DNA of 33,823 nucleotides from Streptomyces sp. CBMA29. Lineage in GTDB: Bacteria; Actinomycetota; Actinomycetes; Streptomycetales; Streptomycetaceae. The stretch is taken from the NCBI RefSeq assembly GCF_014596445.1, contig NZ_MECL01000239.1, positions 1-33,823 of the forward strand, read 5' to 3'. Below, piece after piece: positions 16,025 to 23,026 of the stretch. Both the position numbers and the translations under genes were made by a program. Under the pieces are notes generated by a model. That model saw nothing but the letters and a program-made list of their open reading frames with translations, had not been told where the DNA came from and did not search any database. Each line of letters starts with the position of its first letter. Within the stretch, counting starts at the first letter, position 1.

Positions 16025-17070
16025 GCCGCGGCCTCCGCCCGCTTGCGGACCCAGGCGTTCAGCAGCGTCGCGAGCAGCAGCATCGCGCCGAGGAAGAACT
16101 TGAACCAGTCCGGATTCCACTGGGCGTACACGATGCCCTTGTTGGTCATGCCGAAGATGAACGCGCCGACCGCCGAACCGATGGCGCTGCCGTATCCGCC
16201 GGTCATCAGGCAGCCGCCGATGACGGCCGCGATGATGTACAGGAACTCGTTGCCGACGCCCTCGCCCGACTGCACCACGTCGAACGAGAACAGCAGGTGC
16301 TGTCCCGAGATCCAGGCGCAGAAGGCGACCGCCATGTACAGGCCGATCTTGGTACGGGCGACGGGGACGCCGACCGCGCGGGCCGCGTCCGCGTTGCCGC
16401 CCGCGGCGAAGATCCAGTTCCCCGCGCGGGTGCGCAGCAGCACCCAGGTGGCCACGGCGACCAGGCCGAGCCACCACAAGATGGTGACCTGGAGGTCGAC
16501 GGAGCCGAGCGTCCAGTGCGAGGCGAACAGGTCGCGGGCGGTCGGGAAGCCCTCCATGTCGGCGATCGTCTTGGTGGAGACGGTGCCGCTGATGAGCTTG
16601 GTGAAGCCGAGATTGAGGCCGGTGAGCATCAGGAAGGTGCCCAGCGTGATGATGAAGCTGGGCAGTTTGGTGCGCACGAGCAGGATGCCGTTGAGGAAGC
16701 CGATGGCGAGGGTGACCAGCAGCGACACTCCGACGCCGACCCAGACGTTCGCGGTCATCTGGTAGCTGAACATCGAGGAGACCAGCGCCGAGCTGGTCAC
16801 CAGGACACCGGCCGACAGGTCGAACTCGCCGCCGATCATCAGCAGCGCCACGGGGACGGCCATGATGCCGATCGTGGAGGACGCGTACAGCACCGTGCCG
16901 AGGCTGGAGGCCCGCAGGAAGGCGTCGGCGACGACGGAGAAGAAGACGAAGACGGCGACCGCGCCGACGACGGAGCCCAGCTCGGGCCTGGCCAGCAGGG
17001 CGCGCACGACGGATCTCGGCGCCAGCCGCTCGTCGTCCACCGGGCTCACGAGAAGTTCCGGGGTGCTCAA
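16021..17070 (-). CDS. Sugar ABC transporter permease (RbsC/FrcC-like)
   Basis: 349 residues with about ten hydrophobic helices (BPD_transp_2 family). Recognisable segments are MIGGEFDLSAGVLV, GFLNGILLVRTKLPSFIITL and AAVIGGCLMTGGYGSAIGSA, typical of ribose/fructose/inositol permeases. The start is taken as the TTG at 17070 because it overlaps the binding-protein stop by 4 bp; GTG codons at 17049 and just after are possible alternatives. The ribosome binding site is weak (GCGGGG), so coupling to the upstream gene probably drives initiation. Works with the ATPase at 15167 and the lipoprotein at 17067. Confidence 0.9.
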   Translation of the reverse strand: MSTPELLVSPVDDERLAPRSVVRALLARPELGSVVGAVAVFVFFSVVADAFLRASSLGTVLYASSTIGIMAVPVALLMIGGEFDLSAGVLVTSSALVSSMFSYQMTANVWVGVGVSLLVTLAIGFLNGILLVRTKLPSFIITLGTFLMLTGLNLGFTKLISGTVSTKTIADMEGFPTARDLFASHWTLGSVDLQVTILWWLGLVAVATWVLLRTRAGNWIFAAGGNADAARAVGVPVARTKIGLYMAVAFCAWISGQHLLFSFDVVQSGEGVGNEFLYIIAAVIGGCLMTGGYGSAIGSAVGAFIFGMTNKGIVYAQWNPDWFKFFLGAMLLLATLLNAWVRKRAEAAA

Positions 17071-18074
17071 CGGGTGCCCCGCTTGGTGTACGACAGCAGG
17101 GCTTCCGCGTCGTCCTTGGTGACGATCTGCGGCCCGGTCAGGACGGGCTGGCCGCCGCCGAGGGTGTCGCCGTTGTAGCGGTACAGCCACAGCAGGTCGA
17201 TGGCCTCGTAGCCCTGGAGGTACGGCTGCTGGTCGACCGCGAAGCCGATGGCGCCCGCCTTGAGGGAGGCGGCGACCTGCGCGTTCAGGTCGAAGGTGTC
17301 GACCTCGGCGGACGAGCCCGCCTGGGCCTTGGCCTTGACCGCGGTGGCGGCGAAGGGAGCGCCGAGGGTGACGACGGAGTCGATGCTCTTGTCGGCCTGG
17401 AGCTTGGCCTGGACGGAGGACTGCACGTCCGGCATGTTCGTGCCGTCGACGTAGAGGTTGTCCATCGTCCCGGAGAAGGTGGCCTTGGCGCCCGCGCAGC
17501 GCTGCTCGTGGCCGACGTTGCCCTGTTCGTGGAGCACGCACAGGGCGTGCTTCTTGCCGCGCTTGTTCAGCTCGTCGCCGACCGCGCGGCCCGCGATGGT
17601 CTCGTCCTGGCCGATGTGGCCGAGCGTGCCGAATTCCTTGGACTCCTGCGAGCCGGAGTTGATCGTGATGACCGGGATACCGGCCTTCTCCGCCTTGAGC
17701 ACGACGGCCTTCATCGCGTCGGGCTTGGCGAGCGTGACGATCAGCCCGTCCACGTGCTGGTCGATGGCGGCCTGGACGAGCTGCGACTGCTCGTTGGCCT
17801 GGTCGCTGTTGGAGTAGAGGAACTTGATGTTGTCCTTGTCGGCGGCCTGCTTGGCGCCGCTCTGGACGATGTCCCAGAAGGTGTCGCCCGCGCCGGAGTG
17901 GGTGACCATCGCGAAGGTCCAGTGCGGGGTGTTGACGGCGGAGCCGTTGGCCGCGGCCTGCTTGGCCCGGTCCTCCGCGCGCTTGCCGCCGGTGCTGCTG
18001 CACCCGGCCAGGCAGACCGCGCCGAGCACCGCCGCCAGCAGCGCGCCCACCACCCGTGTTCCTGCCCTTGCCAT
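17067..18074 (-). CDS. Sugar-binding lipoprotein of the ABC transporter
   Basis: 335 residues from ATG 18074 (a GTG two codons earlier is possible). Signal peptide with lipobox LAGC, C25, then a Ser/Gly/Lys linker. The mature part is a periplasmic-binding-protein type 1 fold (Peripla_BP_4): TFAMVTHSGAGDTFWDIVQSG, AAIDQHVDGLIVTLAKPDAM, ITINSGS, GHIGQDE and AVDQQPYLQGY are family landmarks of ribose/fructose/inositol-binding proteins. It captures ligand outside the membrane and passes it to the permease. First gene of a five-gene operon; the neighbouring iol genes suggest a cyclitol, but fructose or another sugar cannot be excluded. Confidence 0.9.
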   Translation of the reverse strand: MARAGTRVVGALLAAVLGAVCLAGCSSTGGKRAEDRAKQAAANGSAVNTPHWTFAMVTHSGAGDTFWDIVQSGAKQAADKDNIKFLYSNSDQANEQSQLVQAAIDQHVDGLIVTLAKPDAMKAVVLKAEKAGIPVITINSGSQESKEFGTLGHIGQDETIAGRAVGDELNKRGKKHALCVLHEQGNVGHEQRCAGAKATFSGTMDNLYVDGTNMPDVQSSVQAKLQADKSIDSVVTLGAPFAATAVKAKAQAGSSAEVDTFDLNAQVAASLKAGAIGFAVDQQPYLQGYEAIDLLWLYRYNGDTLGGGQPVLTGPQIVTKDDAEALLSYTKRGTR

Positions 18075-18137
18075 CGCCACGAGGCCCTGCCTTTCCCTGC
18101 GGTTCCTGTTACTGCCGGGGTGAGAGTGCTGCGAGCG

Positions 18138-18166
18138 ACCATCCCGGCGGCCCAAGTATCCGTCAA
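18138..18166 (-). promoter_or_regulatory. Candidate promoter of the sugar transporter operon
   Basis: On the minus strand a TTGACG box (18166-18161) is followed, after exactly 17 nt, by GATGGT (18143-18138). The start codon at 18074 is 64 nt further on. This fits the vegetative sigma consensus in the -35 box; the -10 box is weak. The 124-bp gap holds no other clear element. Confidence 0.4.
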
Positions 18167-18198
18167 GAGGTACGGCCCGATGCCCGGCGGGGCACGTC

Positions 18199-19062
18199 TC
18201 AGGCTCTGACCAGCAGCCGGAACTCGAAGGTGTAGCGCGAGGCCCGGTACAGATGGGAGCCGAACTCGATCGCGCGGCCCCGGTCGTCGTACGTGGTGCG
18301 CTGCATCGTCAGCAGCGCCGCGCCCGGCGGCTCGGCCAGCAGCCTGCTCTCCTCGGCCGTGGCCGCGCGGGCCCCCACGGTCTGCTCCGCGCTGTGCAGG
18401 GTGATGCCGTGGTGCCGCATCAGCGCGTACAGGCCGTTCGTCTCCAGCTCGCCGGTGGCCGGTTCCAGCAGGTCGCAGGGGAGGTAGTTGCACAGGTACG
18501 CCATCGGCTCGCCGTGGGTGAGGCGCAGCCGGTGCACGACGGCGACCTGGCAGGACTCCGGCAGGCCCAGAGCGGCGGCGACCGCGGCGGGCGCGGGCCC
18601 GCGGGCGTTCGCGAGCACCCGGGTGCTGGGGCGCCGGCCCGCGGCGAGCAGGTCGTCGTACAGGCTGCTCAGTTCCAGCGGGCGGGCGACATGGCTGTGC
18701 ACCACCTGGGTGCCGACGCCCCGGCGGCGTACCAACAGGCCCTTGTCGACCAGCGACTGGATGGCCTGCCGGACGGTCGGCCGGGACAGGCCGAGCCGGG
18801 CGGCCAGCTCTATCTCGTTGCCGAGCAGGCGGCCGGGGGCGAGCGCGCCCTCTTCTATGGCGGCTTCGAGCTGCCGGGCGAGCTGGAAGTAGAGCGGTAC
18901 GGGGCTGGCGCGGTCGACGGCCAGCCGCAGATCGCGGTGGACGGGCTTGGCCTCCGGGCGCCCACGGCCGGGCGGCACGGATTCGCGACCTGGTTCGTGC
19001 GGGGGTGCGTGCGTGGGCTCCTGCTTGGGCACGGAGGGAGCGTATCGGCACCCCATGATCAC
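18199..19062 (-). CDS. GntR-family regulator with UTRA ligand domain
   Basis: 287 residues, GTG start at 19062 supported by AAGGA six nt upstream. A Pro-rich leader of about 45 residues precedes the winged helix-turn-helix (residues 54-118: PLYFQLARQLEAAIEEGALA, then GLSRPTVRQAIQSLVDKGLL). The remainder is a UTRA (HutC-type) effector domain, with HRLRLTHGEPMAYLCNYLP and ending IEFGSHLYRASRYTFEFRLL. Such regulators usually repress adjacent catabolic genes and are released by a pathway sugar or sugar phosphate. It lies between the transporter operon and the divergent iol operon, so it probably controls both; this is inference from position. Confidence 0.9.
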   Translation of the reverse strand: MIMGCRYAPSVPKQEPTHAPPHEPGRESVPPGRGRPEAKPVHRDLRLAVDRASPVPLYFQLARQLEAAIEEGALAPGRLLGNEIELAARLGLSRPTVRQAIQSLVDKGLLVRRRGVGTQVVHSHVARPLELSSLYDDLLAAGRRPSTRVLANARGPAPAAVAAALGLPESCQVAVVHRLRLTHGEPMAYLCNYLPCDLLEPATGELETNGLYALMRHHGITLHSAEQTVGARAATAEESRLLAEPPGAALLTMQRTTYDDRGRAIEFGSHLYRASRYTFEFRLLVRA

Positions 19063-19074
19063 CGGAAGTCCTTA

Positions 19075-19084
19075 TGTCCGGACA
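19075..19084. promoter_or_regulatory. Palindrome TGTCCGGACA, candidate GntR operator
   Basis: A perfect 10-bp palindrome in the 101-bp divergent gap between the GntR gene and iolG. It lies 6 bp before a TTGACA box that points towards iolG and 13 bp before the GntR start on the other strand. That position would let a bound repressor block both directions. UTRA regulators usually bind short palindromes of this size, though this core is not their commonest sequence. Confidence 0.45.
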
Positions 19085-19089
19085 AAGCG

Positions 19090-19095
19090 TTGACA
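19090..19095 (+). promoter_or_regulatory. Candidate -35 box (TTGACA) for the iol operon
   Basis: Consensus TTGACA 69 bp upstream of the iolG ATG. The matching -10 position (17-19 nt later) reads GAGGTT or GGTTGG, which is poor, so the promoter may need an activator or a different sigma factor. Confidence 0.35.
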
Positions 19096-19163
19096 GGGGG
19101 CGGGCGGCGCGGGAGGTTGGGACAGCGCGCACGTCTCCCGCGGTGAAGGGGCAAGTAGCAGCT

Positions 19164-20204
19164 ATGCGGATCGGACTCATCGGTGCCGGGCGGATCGGCT
19201 CCTTCCACGCCGCCACGCTGGCCGCCCACGAGGACGTCGAGGTGGTGACGGTCGCCGACACCGAGGCGGTACGCGCCCGGCAGGTCGCCGCGTCGGTCGG
19301 CGGGCGCGCGGCCCTTTCGGTGGACGCGCTCCTCGACAGCGCGCCGGACGCCGTCGTCATCGCCTCCGCCACCGCGTCGCACGCCGCCCTGATCACCCGC
19401 GCCGCCCGCGCCGGAATCCCCGCCTTCTGCGAGAAGCCGGTGGCGCTCGACCTCGCCGGTACGGTGGCGGCGCTCGACACCGTCGAGGCCGCGGGCGGCG
19501 TGCTCCAGATCGGCTTCCAGCGGCGCTTCGACGCCGGGTACCGCGCGGCGCGCGAGGCCGTACGGGCGGGCGGGGTGGGCCGGCTGCACACCGTGCGCAC
19601 CGTCACCTCGGACCCGGCGCCACCGCCGGCCGCGTACGTCCCGCTCTCCGGCGGCCTCTACCGCGACTGCCTCATCCACGACTTCGACGCCCTGCGCTGG
19701 GTCACCGGCCGGGAGATCACCGAGGTGTACGCGGCGGGCGCCAACGGCGGCGCCGACTTCTTCCGCGCGGCGGGCGACGCCGACACCGCGGCGGCGCTGC
19801 TCACCCTGGAGGGCGGTGTCCTCGCGACCGCGACGGCGACCCGCTACCACGGGGCGGGGTACGACGTCCGGATGGAACTGGCCGGGACCGACGACCAGAT
19901 CGCGGTGGGCGTCGGCCCGCGGACGCCCTTGCGCTCGATGGAGCCGGTCGCGGTCGCGGCCCTGCCCACGGCGCCCTGGCCCGGCTTCCTCGACCGTTTC
20001 GCCGCCGCCTACCGGGCCGAACTGGCCGCCTTCCTGCGCGTCGTACGCGGCCTTGAGCCGAATCCCTGCGAGGGTCGGGAGGCGTTGCGCGCGCTGCTCG
20101 TCGCCGAGGCGTGCGAGGTCTCGCGCCGCGAAAGACGTCCGGTGGCGGTCGCCGACGTGGGCATGCGCGTACGTGAGGGCGACGTGAGCGGAGTGGTGGC
20201 ATGA
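19164..20204 (+). CDS. iolG: Myo-inositol 2-dehydrogenase (Gfo/Idh/MocA family)
   Basis: 346 residues. IolG oxidises myo-inositol to 2-keto-myo-inositol with NAD+, the first step of catabolism. The ATG at 19164 directly precedes the Rossmann motif GLIGAGRIG (residues 4-12); the open frame begins earlier at 19074 but the extra stretch has no structure. Catalytic residues of the family are present: K91 in CEKP and D168/H172 in YRDCLIHDFD. First gene of the iol operon, divergent from the GntR regulator. Its stop overlaps the start of a 22-codon ORF. Family members vary in substrate, so scyllo- or chiro-inositol remain possible. Confidence 0.88.
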   Translation: MRIGLIGAGRIGSFHAATLAAHEDVEVVTVADTEAVRARQVAASVGGRAALSVDALLDSAPDAVVIASATASHAALITRAARAGIPAFCEKPVALDLAGTVAALDTVEAAGGVLQIGFQRRFDAGYRAAREAVRAGGVGRLHTVRTVTSDPAPPPAAYVPLSGGLYRDCLIHDFDALRWVTGREITEVYAAGANGGADFFRAAGDADTAAALLTLEGGVLATATATRYHGAGYDVRMELAGTDDQIAVGVGPRTPLRSMEPVAVAALPTAPWPGFLDRFAAAYRAELAAFLRVVRGLEPNPCEGREALRALLVAEACEVSRRERRPVAVADVGMRVREGDVSGVVA

Positions 20205-20269
20205 GCCGGAACGACGGCCTCGCGACGACGGTCGCCCCCGGCGCATCGGACAGGGTGGTGACGGCATGA
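20201..20269 (+). CDS. 22-codon mini-ORF linking iolG and iolE
   Basis: ATG at 20201 overlaps the iolG stop (ATGA), and the TGA at 20267-20269 overlaps the iolE start (ATGA). The 22 residues (MSRNDGLATTV... ending RVVTA) contain no recognisable motif. Without it the iolG-iolE gap would be 61 bp, much larger than all other junctions in this operon, which overlap by 4 bp. It could be a translational coupler or a real small protein. Chance cannot be excluded from one sequence. Confidence 0.4.
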   Translation: MSRNDGLATTVAPGASDRVVTA

Positions 20270-21114
20270 AGCGGGAGCGGATCGCGGGGGCGCCGATTTC
20301 CTGGGGTGTGTGCGAAGTGCCCGGCTGGGGGCACCAGTTGAGTCCCGAGCGGGTGCTGGCGGAGATGACGGAACTGGGCATCACCGCCAGTGAGTTCGGG
20401 CCCGACGGCTTTCTGCCGGGGCCGCTGCTGGCCGACCACGGCGTCACCGCGGTCGGCGGCTTCGTGCCCGCCGTGCTGCACGATCCCGGCCACGATCCGC
20501 TGCCGGACATCCGGGCCGTCCTTGACCGCTTCACCGCCGCGGGCGCCCGCACGCTCGTCCTGGCCGCGGCCACCGGGCTCGACGGCTACGACGAACGTCC
20601 CGCCGTCTCGGCCGACGGCTGGCGCACCCTGCTCGGCAGGCTCGACGCCGTCACCGACCTCGCCGCCTCGCTCGGCGTCACCGCCGCCCTCCACCCCCAT
20701 GTCGGGACCGTCGTCGAAGGGCCCGCCGAGGTCGACCGCGTCCTGGACGGCAGCCGGATCGGGCTCTGCCTCGACACCGGCCATCTCCTCATCGGCGGCA
20801 CCGACCCGGTGGCCCTCGCGCGCCGGGCCGCCTCCCGCGTCACGCACGTCCACCTCAAGGACGTCGATCCCGCCGCCGCCCGCGCCGTCCGCGACGGGCG
20901 CACCACCTACACCTCCGCCGTCCAGCAGGGCCTCTACCGCCCCCTCGGCCAGGGCGGCCTCGACCTCACCACCCTCATCACCCATCTCGAATCCGCCGGC
21001 TACCCGGGCTGGTACGTCATGGAACAGGACACCGTCCTCACCGCTCCACCGCCCCCCGGCCAAGGCCCCCTCCCCGCCATCCGCGCCTCCCTCCACTGGC
21101 TCACCCACCAATGA
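20266..21114 (+). CDS. iolE: Inosose dehydratase (2-keto-myo-inositol dehydratase)
   Basis: 282 residues, a TIM-barrel protein of the AP endonuclease 2/xylose isomerase-like fold. IolE removes water from 2-keto-myo-inositol to give the cyclohexanedione used by IolD. The N-terminus GAPISWGVCEVPGWG (residues 9-23) is a hallmark of the family. Metal-ligand segments LHPHVGTVVEG, CLDTGH, HVHLKDV and MEQD are present. Its ATG overlaps the stop of the upstream mini-ORF, and its stop overlaps the iolC start by 4 bp. Confidence 0.9.
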   Translation: MKRERIAGAPISWGVCEVPGWGHQLSPERVLAEMTELGITASEFGPDGFLPGPLLADHGVTAVGGFVPAVLHDPGHDPLPDIRAVLDRFTAAGARTLVLAAATGLDGYDERPAVSADGWRTLLGRLDAVTDLAASLGVTAALHPHVGTVVEGPAEVDRVLDGSRIGLCLDTGHLLIGGTDPVALARRAASRVTHVHLKDVDPAAARAVRDGRTTYTSAVQQGLYRPLGQGGLDLTTLITHLESAGYPGWYVMEQDTVLTAPPPPGQGPLPAIRASLHWLTHQ

Positions 21115-22133
21115 CACCCCCCGCCGACCAGACCCACAGCTCACCGCCTCCCGGGGGCGGGGCGTATGACGTGGTGACCCTGGGGCGGGTGGGGGTGGAC
21201 CTTTATCCCGAGCAGAGCGGGGTGGGGCTCGCGGAGGTGCGGACGTTCGCGAAATCGCTCGGCGGGACCGCCGGGAACGTGGCGGTGGCAGCGGCGCGCC
21301 TCGGGCTGCGGACGGCGGTGCTGACGGGAGTGGGTGACGACCCGTTCGGCACGTACGTCCGCACGGCGCTCAAGGGCTTCGGCGTGGACGACAAGCTGGT
21401 CTCGACCGTGCCTGGGGTGCAAACCCCCGTCGTCTTCTGTGAGTTGTTCCCGCCCGACGACTTCCCGATCTACTTCTACCGGCGTCCGGTCGCGCCCGAC
21501 CAGTGCCTCGAACCGGACACGCTGGACCGCGCGGCGGTCAGGACCGCGCGGGCTCTGTGGATCACCGGCTCGGCTCTCGCGGTGGAGCCGACGCGCTCGA
21601 CCGTCTTCGCGGCACTGGACGCCCGCGAGGGCGGCGAGGTGTGGTTCGACCTGGACTGGCGCCCCGGCTTCTGGCAGGACCCGGCGCAGGCCCCCGCGCT
21701 GTACGCCCGCGCGCTGTCGTACGCGACGGTGGCCGTCGGCAATCTGGAGGAGACGCAGATCGCGGTCGGCAGCCGCGACCCGGAGACGGCGGCGGCGCTG
21801 CTGCTGCGGCACGGCGTGCGGACGGCGGTCGTCAAGCAGGGCCCGGCCGGTGTGCTGGGCAGAACCGCCCGTGAGCGGCACTCGGTGCCGCCGGTCCCGG
21901 TGAAGGCCGTCAACGGCCTCGGGGCGGGCGACGCCTTCGGCGGCGCCCTGTGCGCGGGCCTGCTGTCAGGGGCGCCGCTGCCCGACGTGCTCCGGGCGGC
22001 GAACGCGGCGGGCGCGCTGGTGGCCTCCCGCCTGGCGTGCGCGGACGCGATGCCGACCCGCCGCGAGATCGAGGAGCTGCTGCGCGAGCCCGCGCCACCC
22101 ACCGCGCCCACCACAGGAGTTGAGCCCCAGTGA
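21111..22133 (+). CDS. iolC: 5-dehydro-2-deoxygluconokinase (PfkB family)
   Basis: 340 residues. IolC phosphorylates 2-deoxy-5-keto-gluconate with ATP. PfkB signature 1 is seen as GGTAGNVAVAAARLG (about residues 51-65), and signature 2 as GLGAGDAFGG with catalytic base D274. The N-terminal 17 residues are Pro/Ser/Gly-rich. Some bacteria fuse the downstream aldolase to IolC; this one ends after the kinase, so the aldolase must be encoded elsewhere. It overlaps both neighbours by 4 bp. Confidence 0.9.
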   Translation: MTPPADQTHSSPPPGGGAYDVVTLGRVGVDLYPEQSGVGLAEVRTFAKSLGGTAGNVAVAAARLGLRTAVLTGVGDDPFGTYVRTALKGFGVDDKLVSTVPGVQTPVVFCELFPPDDFPIYFYRRPVAPDQCLEPDTLDRAAVRTARALWITGSALAVEPTRSTVFAALDAREGGEVWFDLDWRPGFWQDPAQAPALYARALSYATVAVGNLEETQIAVGSRDPETAAALLLRHGVRTAVVKQGPAGVLGRTARERHSVPPVPVKAVNGLGAGDAFGGALCAGLLSGAPLPDVLRAANAAGALVASRLACADAMPTRREIEELLREPAPPTAPTTGVEPQ

Positions 22134-23026
22134 CCCATCTGGCCGCGGGCACCGCGGCAAAGGACGGCTTCGACCTGTGGGTCGACCCGGCCGTCGCGGG
22201 CTGGACGTACTCCGGTCTGCGCGTCCTGACCCTGGAGCCTGGCGCGGAGCGCCGCTTCGCGGCCGGGGACGGCGAGTGGATCGTGCTGCCGCTGGCGGGC
22301 GGCTGCGCGCTGACCGTGACGGACGCGGACGGCGCGCGGGCCGACTTCGAACTGCACGGCCGCACCTCGGTGTTCAGCGGCGTCAGCGACTTCGCGTACG
22401 TGCCGCGCGACGCGGAGGTCACCGTCGTCAGCCCCGGCGGCAGCCGCCTGGCGCTGGCGGGCGCGCGCTGCGAGCGGCGGCTGCCCGCCCGTTACGGCCC
22501 GGCCGACGCCGTTCCTGTGGAGCTGCGCGGGGCGGGCGGCGCGAGCCGCCAGGTCAACAACTTCGCGGCGGCCGGCGTCTTCGCCTGCGACCGGCTGATC
22601 GCGGTGGAGGTGCTGACGCCGGGCGGCAACTGGTCGTCGTTCCCGCCGCACAAGCACGACGAGGCGGGCCCGCACGAGTCGGTCCTCGAAGAGATCTACT
22701 ACTACGAGTTCGGCGGCGGCCCGGCCGCGCTGGGCTACCAGCGCGTCTACCCCTCCCCCGCCGGCGCCACCGACGTCCTCGCCGAAGTCCGCACCGGCGA
22801 CGCGGTGTTGATCCCCGACGGCTGGCACGGCCCGAGCATGGCGGTCCCCGGCTACGACATGTACTACCTGAACGTGATGGCGGGCCCCGGCGCCGAACTG
22901 GCCTGGCTGATCAGCGACGACCCGGCACACGCGTGGGTCCGCGCGTCCTGGACGGACCAACTCCCCGACCCCCGGCTGCCGTTGTACGCGCCGCCGGTCA
23001 CGCAGCAGGAGGGCGGCACCGTATGA
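22130..23026 (+). CDS. iolB: 5-deoxy-glucuronate isomerase
   Basis: 298 residues, GTG start in a GTGA overlap with the iolC stop. IolB is a bicupin that isomerises 5-deoxy-glucuronate to 2-deoxy-5-keto-gluconate. The metal-binding motif NWSSFPPHKHDE (about residues 165-177), the following LEEIYYYEF, and GWHGPSMAVPGYDMYYLNVM near the C-terminus are the strongest family landmarks. Length is typical. The stop overlaps the iolD start by 4 bp (ATGA). Confidence 0.92.
   Translation: MTHLAAGTAAKDGFDLWVDPAVAGWTYSGLRVLTLEPGAERRFAAGDGEWIVLPLAGGCALTVTDADGARADFELHGRTSVFSGVSDFAYVPRDAEVTVVSPGGSRLALAGARCERRLPARYGPADAVPVELRGAGGASRQVNNFAAAGVFACDRLIAVEVLTPGGNWSSFPPHKHDEAGPHESVLEEIYYYEFGGGPAALGYQRVYPSPAGATDVLAEVRTGDAVLIPDGWHGPSMAVPGYDMYYLNVMAGPGAELAWLISDDPAHAWVRASWTDQLPDPRLPLYAPPVTQQEGGTV

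Noticed and set aside
17741..19606. Long minus-strand frame of 621 codons across the GntR gene, the intergenic gaps and iolG
   Set aside because: It runs antisense to iolG and out of phase with the GntR and lipoprotein genes, with Arg/Pro-rich composition typical of shadow frames in GC-rich DNA.
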